Positions 26,683 through 35,672 of a DNA stretch of 64,000 nucleotides are shown one piece after another (the first letter of the stretch is position 1; every line of letters begins with the position of its first letter). Where the stretch lies: positions 2,633,516 to 2,697,515 of the forward strand of contig NZ_CP133319.1 of NCBI RefSeq assembly GCF_038811545.1, written 5' to 3'. The notes below the pieces were generated by a model, which was not told the DNA's origin, made no database searches, and saw nothing but the letters and a program-made list of their open reading frames with translations. This DNA is from Rhodoligotrophos sp. CJ14. GTDB lineage: Bacteria > Pseudomonadota > Alphaproteobacteria > Rhizobiales > Im1. A program made the position numbers and the translations under genes.

Positions 26683-27245
26683 CAGCTCGTCTCCAGGACA
26701 GGAGTGAAGGTCTTGGTTTTGCCGCCGCGCCGCTCGATGAGGAGGCCGCGGGCGGCGAGGTTGGAGAGCCTGTTGTTCCAGGCAGTGGGGCCGACCCCGA
26801 TCTCCCCTTTGCTCTCGGCGGCCAGGGCCGGCGCGCTAGCCGATCGTAGCTCAAGGACCCGCTCGAAGGTGGCGCGCTGCACTTCATCCAACTCGCCGAG
26901 CAAGCGTGCGTTAACCGGACGGCCCGTGTTCAGATCGCAGGCCAACAGGGCATCGGCGCGATGGCGCAAGAAAAAGGTGAGCTCTTCGGCGACGGCGTCG
27001 TTCGGGTTGGCGATCACCGGGTAGAGGTTAGGCAGGGTGGATCGCGCATAGTCGCGGAACGCCACGACGCTCTCGCGTAGGAAGGAGGCGGTCGCGACGC
27101 GGACGCCGGCGAAATCGAGGAACGCCGGCTCCGGCTCGTTCGGCGCCGGCGCGTGGGCAACCAGTTTCCCGAACAGCCGCCGTCCCTCCTGCGCTCCGGA
27201 CAGGATCGGCTCGTGACCGGCAAGCTCGCTAATCGACAGAAGCAC
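26682..27245 (-). CDS. STAS-like DUF4325 protein with C-terminal winged helix
   Basis: 187 aa from GTG 27245. The N-terminal FLDFAGVRVATASFLRESVVAFR (split about residues 42-64) is the DUF4325 STAS-like core strand and helix. The C-terminus (about 120-187) has RATFERVLELRSASAPALA, then WNNRLSNLAARGLLIERRGG, a winged helix. STAS-like proteins bind GHKL ATPases in partner switches; with a DNA-binding tail this one could carry that signal to a promoter. First gene of its operon; a 16-bp dyad lies 13 bp upstream. The divergent neighbour is imuA. Confidence 0.7.
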   Translation of the reverse strand: MLLSISELAGHEPILSGAQEGRRLFGKLVAHAPAPNEPEPAFLDFAGVRVATASFLRESVVAFRDYARSTLPNLYPVIANPNDAVAEELTFFLRHRADALLACDLNTGRPVNARLLGELDEVQRATFERVLELRSASAPALAAESKGEIGVGPTAWNNRLSNLAARGLLIERRGGKTKTFTPVLETS

Positions 27246-27257
27246 GACTCATTATCC

Positions 27258-27273
27258 TCACTGTGCGCAGTGA
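27258..27273 (-). promoter_or_regulatory. inverted repeat upstream of the DUF4325 gene
   Basis: TCACTG-TGCG-CAGTGA, perfect 6-bp arms, lies 13-28 bp upstream of the GTG start of the DUF4325 gene. A likely operator, perhaps for its own winged helix. Confidence 0.5.
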
Positions 27274-27338
27274 AGATGGTGAGCAAGTCGTTTGCTGTCA
27301 AGCCCGAGAATCCGGAAATTGCGCAACTTATTGGCTCA

Positions 27339-27372
27339 TTGACTCTTGCAAGGATGAGAACAAACATAGAAC
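27339..27372 (+). promoter_or_regulatory. SOS promoter of imuA-imuB-dnaE2 with LexA box
   Basis: GAAC-AAACATA-GAAC at 27358-27372 is the reverse reading of GTTC-N7-GTTC, the alphaproteobacterial LexA box. A -35 TTGACT (27339-27344) is 17 bp from a weak -10 AAACAT (27362-27367) that lies inside the box, so LexA would block RNA polymerase. The imuA ATG is 31 bp further on. Confidence 0.8.
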
Positions 27373-27402
27373 GATTCTCAACCTAGTAGCATTTCAAGGG
27401 GT

Positions 27403-28164
27403 ATGAGCACGCCCGCCGGCCGTTTCACTGTGTCCGAACTTCGAGAGCGAATCGCCCGCTTCGAGGACGGCAGCGCGCATGCTCGAACGGTGCTCCCCTT
27501 TGGAATTCCCGATCTCGACGCCCGCCTTCCGTCGGGAGGACTGGCCCTCGGCGCCTTCCATGAGGTGGCGGGAGGCGGCAACGGCGCGATCGACGGCGCG
27601 GCTGCTGCGCTCTTTGCTGCCGGCGTTGCGGCGCGGACCAAGGGCAAGGTGCTGTGGTGCATCACGCGGCCGGACTTATTCGCCCCGGCGCTGGCGCAAG
27701 CCGGACTGGCGCCGGACCGTGTGATCTATGTCGAGGCGGGCGACGACAAGACGGTGCTCGCCTGCATGGAAGAGGGTCTCCGGCACGGCGGCCTCGGCGC
27801 CGCGGTCGGCGAGGTTGCGCGATTGTCAATGACCGCCTCGCGTCGGCTTCAGCTCGCCGCCGAGGGAAAGAGCACCATCGGCATCGCGCTGCGGCGCTGG
27901 CGGCGACAGACCGAGGCGGCGGATTTTGGACAACCGACAGCGGCGATGACGCGCTGGCGCGTCTCAGTGCTGCCATCGACGCCGCTACCTGTTCCCGGCG
28001 TCGGGCGGCATCGCTGGCTTGTCGAACTCATCCGCGCTCGCGCGGGTGAAAGCGCAGATTTCGAGTTGGAGGCGTGCGATGACACGGGTCGTCTCGCTCT
28101 TCCTGCCGACCTGGTCCACCGACCGGCTGCGGCGGAAGGCTGGCGACGCGGCGCCTCCGGCTGA
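27403..28164 (+). CDS. imuA: ImuA, mutagenesis cassette protein (RecA/SulA-like)
   Basis: 253 aa. The N-terminal VLPFGIPDLDARLPSGGLALG and FHEVAGGGNGAIDGAAAAL are typical of ImuA, a degenerate RecA-like protein that supports ImuB and DnaE2 in SOS mutagenesis. RRLQLAAEGKSTIGIALRRW and VLPSTPLPVPGVGRHRWLVE are further family segments. Its last 86 bp overlap imuB, as often seen in this cassette. AAGGGG precedes the ATG closely, and the LexA box is 31 bp upstream. Confidence 0.92.
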   Translation: MSTPAGRFTVSELRERIARFEDGSAHARTVLPFGIPDLDARLPSGGLALGAFHEVAGGGNGAIDGAAAALFAAGVAARTKGKVLWCITRPDLFAPALAQAGLAPDRVIYVEAGDDKTVLACMEEGLRHGGLGAAVGEVARLSMTASRRLQLAAEGKSTIGIALRRWRRQTEAADFGQPTAAMTRWRVSVLPSTPLPVPGVGRHRWLVELIRARAGESADFELEACDDTGRLALPADLVHRPAAAEGWRRGASG

Positions 28165-29602
28165 GGCGCCGCTCGTTCTGATTGGCCGCGAAGAAAGCAG
28201 GCGGGTGGTGCTGGCGGCGGACGCCGCGGCCCACGCCGCCGGCCTTCATGTCGGCATGCCGGTCACGAAGGCGCAGGTTCTCGTGCCGGGTCTCATCATT
28301 CAGGACGCCGATCCGGCTGCGGACACCGAAGCATTGGAGCGTCTCGCAGCCTGGGTTCTGCAGCGCTTCGCGCCAATCGTCGCGGCCGACCCGCCGGACG
28401 GCATCGTCATCGACTCGACCGGCGCCGATCATCTTCATGGTGGCGAGCCGGCAATGCTCGACGCGCTCATCGGCCGGCTGTTGATGTCGGGCGTCGCTGC
28501 GCGTGCGGCCGTCGCCGATAGCTGGGGTGCGGCCCATGCGCTGGCGCGCTATGTCGCGCGACCGACCTTCGTCGCCCCGCTCGGACACGGCGCATCCGCC
28601 ATCGCCCATTTGCCGCTCGAAGCAATACGTCTTCCAGCCTCAATGTCGGCGGACCTGCGCGTTCTCGGTTTCGAGCGCGTCGACGACATTCTGGCGCAGC
28701 CACGCGCCCCAATGATCTTGCGGTTCGGGCCGGAGCTCGGACGTCGCCTCGGCCAAGCTCTCGGCCAGAGCGCCGAACCGATCGAGCCCATCCGACCGCC
28801 AGATCTCATCGAGGTGAGACGCGCCTTCGCTGAGCCAATCGGTGCGGTCGAGACGATTGCTCGCTACATAGGCAAGCTCGCTATCGACCTCTGCACCGCG
28901 CTCAAGGATAAAGGCCTTGGCGCGCGACGACTGGACCTCTTGTGCCACCGCGTCGACAACCGCGTTCAGGCCGTGCGGGTCGGCACCGCGCAGCCGGTGC
29001 GGGACAGCAAACGCCTGACCCGGCTGCTCTGCGATCGGATCGAGACGATCGATCCGGGCTTCGGCATCGAAGTGATGACGCTGGCGGCGACCATCGCCGA
29101 GCCGCTCGCGTGCCGGCAGCTCATCAGCTCACTGGTCGAGGAAACGGCGCCTGATATCTCGGACCTCGTGGACACGCTTGCCAATCGCGTCGGCGAGCGT
29201 GCGATCTACCGAATCGCGCCGGTGTCGAGCGATGTGCCCGAGCGTTCGGTACGTCGCATACCTGCGATGGCGCCCGACAACGCCGCGACATGGCCGAACC
29301 ACTGGCCGAGGCCTGCACGCCTGCTCGCTCGCCCGGAGCCGATCGAGATCGTCGCGCTCCTGCCGGATCATCCGCCGGTCTCCTTCACCTGGCGCGGCAT
29401 TCGTCGCCGAGTGAAGCGCGCGGACGGTCCCGAGCGTGTGTTCGGTGAGTGGTGGCGGCGAGACGCCGAGCTCGCAGCCGTCCGTGACTATTTCCGGATC
29501 GAGGACGACGCCGGCGAGCGCTACTGGGTTTATCGTTCCGGCGACGGCGAGGATGCATCGACCGGCTCGCATCGCTGGTATCTCCACGGGGTGTTCGGAT
29601 GA
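28079..29602 (+). CDS. imuB: ImuB, Y-family polymerase-like protein
   Basis: 507 aa. [19 protein letters not shown] is the usual start, preceded by GGAGG, so ATG 28079 is preferred to the longer frame. The palm region has [20 protein letters not shown] where true Y-family polymerases have catalytic acids; as in other ImuB proteins these appear incomplete, so it acts as a scaffold rather than a polymerase. It links DnaE2 to the beta clamp. The stop overlaps dnaE2 by ATGA. Confidence 0.92.
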   Translation: MTRVVSLFLPTWSTDRLRRKAGDAAPPAEAPLVLIGREESRRVVLAADAAAHAAGLHVGMPVTKAQVLVPGLIIQDADPAADTEALERLAAWVLQRFAPIVAADPPDGIVIDSTGADHLHGGEPAMLDALIGRLLMSGVAARAAVADSWGAAHALARYVARPTFVAPLGHGASAIAHLPLEAIRLPASMSADLRVLGFERVDDILAQPRAPMILRFGPELGRRLGQALGQSAEPIEPIRPPDLIEVRRAFAEPIGAVETIARYIGKLAIDLCTALKDKGLGARRLDLLCHRVDNRVQAVRVGTAQPVRDSKRLTRLLCDRIETIDPGFGIEVMTLAATIAEPLACRQLISSLVEETAPDISDLVDTLANRVGERAIYRIAPVSSDVPERSVRRIPAMAPDNAATWPNHWPRPARLLARPEPIEIVALLPDHPPVSFTWRGIRRRVKRADGPERVFGEWWRRDAELAAVRDYFRIEDDAGERYWVYRSGDGEDASTGSHRWYLHGVFG

Positions 29603-32600
29603 GCACCCAAAGCTACGCCGAGCTTCAGGTCACCTCGCACTTCAGCTTCCTCCGCGGAGCGTCATCCGCCGAGGAATTGTTCTCCCAGGCCGCCTTGCTC
29701 GGAATCGAGGCGCTCGCCGTAGTCGATCGCAACTCGCTCGCTGGCATCGTGCGGGCCCATGAAGCGGCGAAGGTGACGGGCGTGCGCCTCGTCGTCGGAT
29801 GCCGTCTTGATCTCGCAGGCGGCATTTCGGTCCTGGTCTATCCGACCGACCGGCCGTCCTATTCACGCTTGTGCCGCCTGCTTTCGCTCGGCAAAAAGCG
29901 CGCCGGCAAGGCCAAGTGCCATCTCGAATGGAACGATCTCGTCGCCTATGGCGACGGACTGGTCGCGGTCCTGGTGCCCGACCTCGCCGATGATGAATGC
30001 GGGCTTCGTCTACGCCGCCTCCGTGAGGCCTTTGGCGATCGCGCCTATCTGGCTCTTACGCTGCGGCGTAGGCCGAACGATCAGCTCCGCCTTCACGAGC
30101 TCTCGAACCTGGCCGCACAGTTGCGCGTGCCGACCGTCGTCACCAATGACGTCCTGTTCCACGAACCCAGCCGGCGTATGCTGCAGGACGTCGTGACCTG
30201 TATTCGCCACAACGTGACGATCGATGATCTCGGCGATCGTCGCGAGCGTCACGCCGATCGCTATCTCAAGCCACCGGAAGAAGTGCACCGGCTGTTCAGC
30301 CGCTATCCCGAGGCCCTGGCGCGCACGCTGGACATCGTCGAGCGCTGCCGCTTCTCGCTCGATGAGCTCGCCTACCAATATCCCGAGGAGCGCGAGGATC
30401 CCGCGCTCACGCCGCAACAGACATTGGAGAAGCTGACCTGGGCCGGCGCCGCCGAGCGATATCCCGAAGGGCTTCCCGACAGCGTGCGCGCGATGCTCGA
30501 GCATGAGCTGCGGCTCATCGAGAAGCTCGGCTACGCTCCTTACTTTCTGACGGTCAACAGCATCGTCAGGTTCGCGCGCTCGCGCGACATCCTGTGCCAG
30601 GGTCGCGGATCGGCCGCCAACAGCGCTGTGTGTTTCGTGCTCGGCATCACCAGCATCGATCCGGGCCGCAACGACCTGCTCTTCGAGCGCTTCGTGTCGG
30701 AGGAGCGTCGCGAGCCGCCCGACATCGATGTCGACTTCGAACACGAGCGGCGCGAGATCGTCATGCAGTGGGTGTTCGATACCTACGGTCGCGACCATGC
30801 CGCGCTGTGCTCGACCGTGATCCGGTATCGAACGAAAGGCGCCATAAGAGACGTTGGCAAGGCGCTGGGTTTACCCGAGGACCTCATCCGCACGCTTTCC
30901 GGCCAGGTTTGGGGATGGTCCGAGGAAGGTGTTGCCGAGAGACACGTCGCGGAGCTGAACCTCAATCTCTCAGACCGACGCCTCCGCCTCGCGCTTGACC
31001 TCGCCCGCCAGCTCATGGGCGCACCGCGACACCTCAGTCAGCACCCGGGCGGCTTTGTGCTGACTCACGACCGCCTCGATGACCTCGTGCCGATCGAGCC
31101 GGCCGCGATGGTCGATCGGCAAGTGATCGAATGGGACAAGGACGACATCGATGCCTTGCGCTTCATGAAGGTCGACGTCCTGGCGCTCGGCATGCTGACC
31201 TGCATGAAGCGCGGCCTCGACCTCCTGGCTGAGCACAAAGGCGTCAACCTCGACCTCGCAACCATTCCCGCCGAAGATCCCCGTACCTACGCGATGATCC
31301 GCAAAGCCGACACGCTTGGCACCTTCCAGATCGAATCCCGCGCGCAGATGTCGATGCTGCCGCGTCTGAAACCGCGGACCTATTACGACCTCGTCGTGCA
31401 GGTCGCGATCGTCCGGCCCGGCCCGATTCAAGGCGACATGGTACATCCATATCTGCGCCGACGCGAAGGACTGGAGCCGGTTTACTATCCGAAGCCGGAG
31501 CTCGAGAAAGTTCTGGGCAAGACGCTCGGCGTTCCGCTCTTCCAAGAACAAGCGATGCGCGTCGCCATCGAGTGCGCCGGCTTCACGCCGGGTGAAGCCG
31601 ACTTGCTGCGCAAGTCGATGGCGACTTTCAAGCACACGGGCGGCGTCAGCTCATTCAGGACCAAGCTTATCGAAGGCATGGTGGCCAACGGCTACGATCG
31701 CGACTTCGCCGAGGCGACGTTCCGCCAGCTCGAAGGCTTCGGCTCTTACGGATTTCCGGAAAGCCACGCAGCCTCTTTTGCGCTTATCGCCTATGCCAGC
31801 GCCTGGCTCAAATGCTGGCATCCCGATGTCTTCTGCGCGGCCCTGCTCAACAGCCAGCCCATGGGATTCTACGCGCCAGCGCAAATCGTCCGCGATGCGG
31901 TCGCGCACGGCGTCGAAGTGCGGCCCGTCTGCATCAACGCGTCGCGTTGGGACTGCACGCTGGAACCGACTGGGAATGATGATCGCTTCGCTGTCCGTCT
32001 CGGCCTGCGCATGGTCAAAGGTCTCGCCAATGCTCATGCGGCCGCGATCGTCGCGTGCCGGGCGGACCGGCCGTTCTCCTCGGTGGATGACCTGTGGCGC
32101 CGGGCCGGCGTTCCGGTCGCCGCGCTGACGCAGATCGCCGAGGCGGACGGGTTTCGTGCGTTCTTCGGCCTGGCGCGTCGCGAGGCGCTCTGGGCGATCA
32201 AGGCATTGCGCGACGAGCCACTGCCGCTCTTCGCCGCCGCATCCATGCGCGAGAACGACAGCGTCCTAGAGGTCAGTGAACCCACTGTCGCGCTACGGCC
32301 GATGACGGCCGGCCGTGAGGTGGTTGAGGACTACAGCCACGTCGGACTTTCGCTGCGCGATCATCCCGTGTTCTTTCTTCGCGACGATCTCCGCCGGCGT
32401 CGGATCGTCTCGTGTTCCGAGGCGATGCAAGCGCGCGACGGCCGCTGGCTCGAAGCCGCGGGAATCGTGCTGGTGCGGCAAAGGCCCGGCTCGGCCAAGG
32501 GCGTCATGTTCATCACGCTCGAGGACGAGACCGGGATCGCCAACCTCGTGGTTTGGCCCCAGGTGTTCGAGGCGAACCGCCGCACCGTCCTCTCTGCCGG

Positions 32601-32868
32601 CATGATCGCCGTGCGCGGCAGAATCCAACGCGAGGGCGAAGTCGTTCATCTCGTCGCGCAGCGCTTCACTGATCTGTCGGCCGAACTGGCAAGCGTCGGT
32701 GAGCGCGGCGCGCCGTTTCCCGTGCCGCATGGACGCGGTGACCAAGTCACGCACGCCGGCGGCCCCGATCCGCGCGAACTGCCGCCAAGACCGCTCCGCG
32801 GCCGCGACCTCATCGATCCCTATGGCCACATCAGCCAGATCAAGGTGAAAAGCCGGGACTTCCACTAA
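29599..32868 (+). CDS. dnaE2: error-prone DNA polymerase DnaE2 (ImuC)
   Basis: 1089 aa, the normal length. The N-terminal PHP domain begins with [20 protein letters not shown]. The polymerase core includes [40 protein letters not shown] (two catalytic Asp), and [20 protein letters not shown]. The C-terminal OB-fold region has [20 protein letters not shown]. It copies damaged DNA during SOS and causes mutations. Third gene of the imu operon. The presence of the whole cassette as ICE cargo would make recipients more mutable. Confidence 0.95.
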   Translation: MSTQSYAELQVTSHFSFLRGASSAEELFSQAALLGIEALAVVDRNSLAGIVRAHEAAKVTGVRLVVGCRLDLAGGISVLVYPTDRPSYSRLCRLLSLGKKRAGKAKCHLEWNDLVAYGDGLVAVLVPDLADDECGLRLRRLREAFGDRAYLALTLRRRPNDQLRLHELSNLAAQLRVPTVVTNDVLFHEPSRRMLQDVVTCIRHNVTIDDLGDRRERHADRYLKPPEEVHRLFSRYPEALARTLDIVERCRFSLDELAYQYPEEREDPALTPQQTLEKLTWAGAAERYPEGLPDSVRAMLEHELRLIEKLGYAPYFLTVNSIVRFARSRDILCQGRGSAANSAVCFVLGITSIDPGRNDLLFERFVSEERREPPDIDVDFEHERREIVMQWVFDTYGRDHAALCSTVIRYRTKGAIRDVGKALGLPEDLIRTLSGQVWGWSEEGVAERHVAELNLNLSDRRLRLALDLARQLMGAPRHLSQHPGGFVLTHDRLDDLVPIEPAAMVDRQVIEWDKDDIDALRFMKVDVLALGMLTCMKRGLDLLAEHKGVNLDLATIPAEDPRTYAMIRKADTLGTFQIESRAQMSMLPRLKPRTYYDLVVQVAIVRPGPIQGDMVHPYLRRREGLEPVYYPKPELEKVLGKTLGVPLFQEQAMRVAIECAGFTPGEADLLRKSMATFKHTGGVSSFRTKLIEGMVANGYDRDFAEATFRQLEGFGSYGFPESHAASFALIAYASAWLKCWHPDVFCAALLNSQPMGFYAPAQIVRDAVAHGVEVRPVCINASRWDCTLEPTGNDDRFAVRLGLRMVKGLANAHAAAIVACRADRPFSSVDDLWRRAGVPVAALTQIAEADGFRAFFGLARREALWAIKALRDEPLPLFAAASMRENDSVLEVSEPTVALRPMTAGREVVEDYSHVGLSLRDHPVFFLRDDLRRRRIVSCSEAMQARDGRWLEAAGIVLVRQRPGSAKGVMFITLEDETGIANLVVWPQVFEANRRTVLSAGMIAVRGRIQREGEVVHLVAQRFTDLSAELASVGERGAPFPVPHGRGDQVTHAGGPDPRELPPRPLRGRDLIDPYGHISQIKVKSRDFH

Positions 32869-32912
32869 GCGGCCGTACTACCCGTCGCGCAGACGTTCAG
32901 CTACAGATTGGC

Positions 32913-33422
32913 ATGACCAAGATCATGGAATGGCTCGAGGCAAGAGCGCCGGGGTTCAATCAGCTATCGCCTGATGAGAAGAGCGCCATCGCCGACTTCT
33001 CATTGCTTTGGAGCTTATTTGAAGCCCGCGTCCTCAGCACAAACGGCAGCGCGAGCGCGATATGCAACGCGGTGGACACCTGGCAGAAGGCGGGAGTGCT
33101 CGACACGGCCTTCCTCGACGAGGCGCTCGCCTATTTGCGCCAGCGCTATTTCGCCAACGGTGAGTTCACCTATCACTTCGATCACCTGCATCTCCGGAAC
33201 AATGACCGGGAGCCGCTCGTGCGCGCCGTCATCAACGGTAGCGACAACGACCTAAGAAGCCGCGTTGCCGCTGTTCTCATCATCGTCTTTCGCTACCGAA
33301 ACAACCTGTTCCACGGCGTGAAATGGCAATACAAGCTCGCCGGCCAGCTCGGCAATTTCACCACCGCGAACGCCGTTCTCATGAAGGTCCTCGAAAGGCA
33401 TGGCGCACTTGCCGATGGATAG
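32913..33422 (+). CDS. HEPN-like protein
   Basis: 169 aa, alpha-helical. The C-terminal VLIIVFRYRNNLFHGVKWQY contains R129-NNLF-H134, matching the R-x4-6-H motif of HEPN ribonucleases and the RNxxFHG variant found in abortive-infection proteins. The rest is not recognised. It overlaps the next gene by 23 bp, the close coupling seen in toxin-antitoxin pairs. RNase activity and toxin role are inference. A larger HEPN-fold relative without activity is also possible. Confidence 0.65.
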   Translation: MTKIMEWLEARAPGFNQLSPDEKSAIADFSLLWSLFEARVLSTNGSASAICNAVDTWQKAGVLDTAFLDEALAYLRQRYFANGEFTYHFDHLHLRNNDREPLVRAVINGSDNDLRSRVAAVLIIVFRYRNNLFHGVKWQYKLAGQLGNFTTANAVLMKVLERHGALADG

Positions 33423-34275
33423 CACCCTTCCAGCCATCATCGACGTCTGGGACGTCGGCACTTTCGATTCGGACCTGCTCAGAGTCCTAGAATCGAACAC
33501 GGACCTAATCCGCGCCTACTCCGACACGGACAAGCAGATCTTCCTGTCCTACGATCTCGGCCGCGATGCCGACCGACCGATGCTGCGCCCAGAGAATCCA
33601 TACGCGGCCGAGTTCTACGCCCTGCTCGAAGAGATGGATCGGCGCATGGCGGCGCGCACCATCCGCGCATTCCACTACACGCGCCTGACCGACGAGGAAG
33701 TCACGGAGCTTCGCAGGTCTGGCGTTCACCTTTCCACACCGGAAACCCTGCGCCGCCGGCTTGACGCGCTTGTCGCGTCAGGCGGCTTCACCGCCGATGT
33801 TGCCGACCGGCTCTACGCCGAGAGTCCGTTTCACAGTGACCAGTGTCAGGCTCGGTCTGGCAAGTTCTGGATGGCATCCCATCCTCTTCCGGCTGACGAC
33901 AGCGGGGTTGTGCCGTTGATGACGCATTGGGGCGGCGAAGTCGCGTCGATGTGGGTCCGCGATGTCGCTCTTTCCGCGCCACTCGCTATGCTCGGTAAAG
34001 CGCGGATCATCGAGATCGCGACACCGCTCGTTACCACGCGGCATAGCTACCCGGCCGGCAAAGCCGTCGTCGCGACTTTTGGACGCGCGCAAGGGGCCAT
34101 ACCGGAGAAGGCCGCGTTCGACCTTTACGTCAAAGAGCCGCTGCCGGCTGGAGCGTTGCTTGCCGTTCACACCGAAGGCGAGGCATCGTTCTTGTCGATG
34201 GGACGTACCTATCCCACCGGATTCATCGACGTCGATGTGGGTCGCTGGAAAGAACTCACCGGAGAAGATGATTGA
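33400..34275 (+). CDS. unknown protein with ADP-ribosyltransferase-like N-motif
   Basis: 291 aa (a start at ATG 33415 is also possible). Residues 88-113 read TIRAFHYTRLTDEEV and ELRRSGVHLS. The pattern H-Y-T-R followed by a helix and G-x-x-x-S resembles the first motif of DarT-like and RES-like ADP-ribosyltransferase folds. Later parts (KFWMASHPL, LMTHWGGEVASMW, IEIATPLVTTRHSY) show no named motif. The downstream gene is 34 bp away on the opposite strand. It pairs with the HEPN-like gene. Assignment to that fold is a guess from a short motif. Confidence 0.6.
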   Translation: MAHLPMDSTLPAIIDVWDVGTFDSDLLRVLESNTDLIRAYSDTDKQIFLSYDLGRDADRPMLRPENPYAAEFYALLEEMDRRMAARTIRAFHYTRLTDEEVTELRRSGVHLSTPETLRRRLDALVASGGFTADVADRLYAESPFHSDQCQARSGKFWMASHPLPADDSGVVPLMTHWGGEVASMWVRDVALSAPLAMLGKARIIEIATPLVTTRHSYPAGKAVVATFGRAQGAIPEKAAFDLYVKEPLPAGALLAVHTEGEASFLSMGRTYPTGFIDVDVGRWKELTGEDD

Positions 34276-34309
34276 AGCGCCACCCCCATGGCGATGCGCC
34301 GTCCTCTCA

Positions 34310-34900
34310 TCACCCGACTTGCTCAACGCGCAGCGATCCCTGTGGGAGAGCCTTAATAAGCGACTGGGCCGACACCGAGGGATCGAGCCAGTCAGACCAC
34401 GCGCCGCGCTCCAGGATCACGATCTGACGGTCATGATACGGAGCGATGTCCGGACCTGGCTCCATCGTCAGCATAGTGAAGGCCTCGCCTACGTCGGGCG
34501 TGTTGCGCCAAATCCCGGCGATGCAGAAAATACGCTCGTCCTTCTTCGTGAATAGCCACTTGTCCTTGCGCTTCTTCTTCGGGTCCTTGGGATCGGTGAA
34601 CTCGTAGAATCCGTCAGCGACGATCAGGCATCGATTCGATGAGAACTCCCGACCCTCGGACCGGAAGTTATAGACCGGCCGCTTGTTTGGTCCGGGCCAA
34701 CTCCATCGCCGCTGCACCATGTCGCCTTCACCGCGCGCGCCATCGACTGTCCGGATGATCGGCCCCACATCGGTGATCTTGATATCGTCGCGCGCCTCGA
34801 TGTTGGGTCGGCCCTCGGCGAAGCGGATCTTGATCTTGAGATCGGCGAAGTCCTCGACGATGGAGGCGACGTCCACGTGTAGGCGATAGTCGTTGCACAT
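34310..34900 (-). CDS. SRAP (SOS response-associated peptidase, YedK/HMCES family)
   Basis: 196 aa. ATG 34900 gives Met-Cys, and Cys2 is the residue that crosslinks to abasic sites in single-stranded DNA. NRCLIVADGFYEF carries the catalytic Glu, and MLTMEPGPDIAPYHDRQIVI carries the conserved His. The longer frame upstream lacks this start and is rejected. GGAGA precedes the ATG. It shields abasic sites during replication. A LexA box lies in the 60-bp divergent promoter region, so SOS control is likely. Confidence 0.92.
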   Translation of the reverse strand: MCNDYRLHVDVASIVEDFADLKIKIRFAEGRPNIEARDDIKITDVGPIIRTVDGARGEGDMVQRRWSWPGPNKRPVYNFRSEGREFSSNRCLIVADGFYEFTDPKDPKKKRKDKWLFTKKDERIFCIAGIWRNTPDVGEAFTMLTMEPGPDIAPYHDRQIVILERGAWSDWLDPSVSAQSLIKALPQGSLRVEQVG

Positions 34901-34937
34901 CGTCCAAGGTCTCCTTTCCGAGTTGCGCGATATCACT

Positions 34938-34952
34938 GTTCTTGTTATGTTC
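34938..34952. promoter_or_regulatory. LexA box between the two SRAP genes
   Basis: GTTC-TTGTTAT-GTTC, an exact GTTC-N7-GTTC alphaproteobacterial SOS box, in the 60 bp between two divergent SRAP-type genes. One LexA site could control both. The GTTC that ends the box is only 8 bp before the plus-strand ATG, so it also covers that gene's start region. Confidence 0.8.
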
Positions 34953-34960
34953 GCATCCTT

Positions 34961-35467
34961 ATGAGCGCAAGCGTTTTCGACTCTGAAGGATCGATCGGGC
35001 AGCGGCGCGTCGTCATCCGACGTAATGGCTGCGACGTCGAAATGGTCGAGTTGCCCTGGGGCCTTCAACCCCGCGAGCCGGGTGGTCGCGCCTTCACCGT
35101 CATCCGCGCAGAAGGGCGCACCTTTCCCGATCACCGCTGCCTCGTGCCGGCCTCCGAGTTCCGCCATCGGAGCCGCGGCAAGCAGTACGGCTTCTCGCTC
35201 GCGGACGGCGACTGGTTCTACTTTGCGGGCATCTGGCGGCCCGCGTCGCGCGAGTGGCCACAAGCCTACGCGATCCTTACGATCGAGGCGAATGAGGATA
35301 TCGCGCCGTTCCACGATCGCCAGATGGCGGTTGTTCGCCGCGAGCACCGCATAGCCTGGCTCGATCGGACTTGCCGCGAAGATCAGCTCCTTCGACCACT
35401 ACCCGCGGGCAGCTACAAGGTTTCGCGACTGCGGGACGAGCCGCGGCAGGCCGAGCTTACATTCTGA
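34961..35467 (+). CDS. SRAP-like protein lacking the catalytic Cys2
   Basis: 168 aa. It aligns by eye with the middle and end of SRAP: FPDHRCLVPASEFRHRSRGK corresponds to the active-site Glu strand, WFYFAGIWRP matches the core strand, and AILTIEANEDIAPFHDRQMA keeps the conserved His. The N-terminal Met-Cys is missing (starts MSASVFDSEG) and the Glu position is His. It therefore cannot form the usual thiazolidine crosslink. It may be a non-catalytic partner or a decaying copy, but the frame is intact. Confidence 0.75.
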   Translation: MSASVFDSEGSIGQRRVVIRRNGCDVEMVELPWGLQPREPGGRAFTVIRAEGRTFPDHRCLVPASEFRHRSRGKQYGFSLADGDWFYFAGIWRPASREWPQAYAILTIEANEDIAPFHDRQMAVVRREHRIAWLDRTCREDQLLRPLPAGSYKVSRLRDEPRQAELTF

Positions 35468-35530
35468 AATCCTGAATTACGCTTTTGCGTATCCGCGGAT
35501 TTGAGGCTTTGGGGGGAAAGCCTTCCCCTG

Positions 35531-35578
35531 CGGCCGAGCCAATGTCTCGGCCGACCCCTTCTGCGGGGGAGACCCCGC
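35531..35578. repeat. two GC-rich hairpins between the SRAP-like and DUF932 genes
   Basis: CGGCCGAG-7-CTCGGCCG (35531-35553) and GCGGGG-GAGA-CCCCGC (35563-35578) are both perfect. No T-run follows the second hairpin closely (CAACGCCCCTTT), so termination is uncertain. They are followed by the structured leader of the DUF932 gene. Confidence 0.55.
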
Positions 35579-35589
35579 AACGCCCCTTT

Positions 35590-35672
35590 AGAGTGAGAGT
35601 GCGGACCGGGTTCGCCGTGACGGGTTGAGGGCTGGAGGAGAGGCCTCCGGCGCCCGTCATGGAGATGACCCC
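35590..35672 (+). promoter_or_regulatory. structured leader B, copy 1 (before DUF932)
   Basis: The 80 bases before ATG 35673 can fold as an outer stem GACGGG (35619-35624) with CCCGTC (35653-35658), enclosing GCTGGAGG-AGAG-type hairpin arms paired with CCTCCGGC. Copy 2 before parB shares the order and many bases, with compensating changes in the inner stem. The ribosome-binding GGAG lies just 3' of the outer stem. Confidence 0.6.

Noticed and set aside
7245-27245. drmC hidden under another name
   Set aside because: No HxKx4D phospholipase-D motif was seen in any gene of the cluster or the following module.
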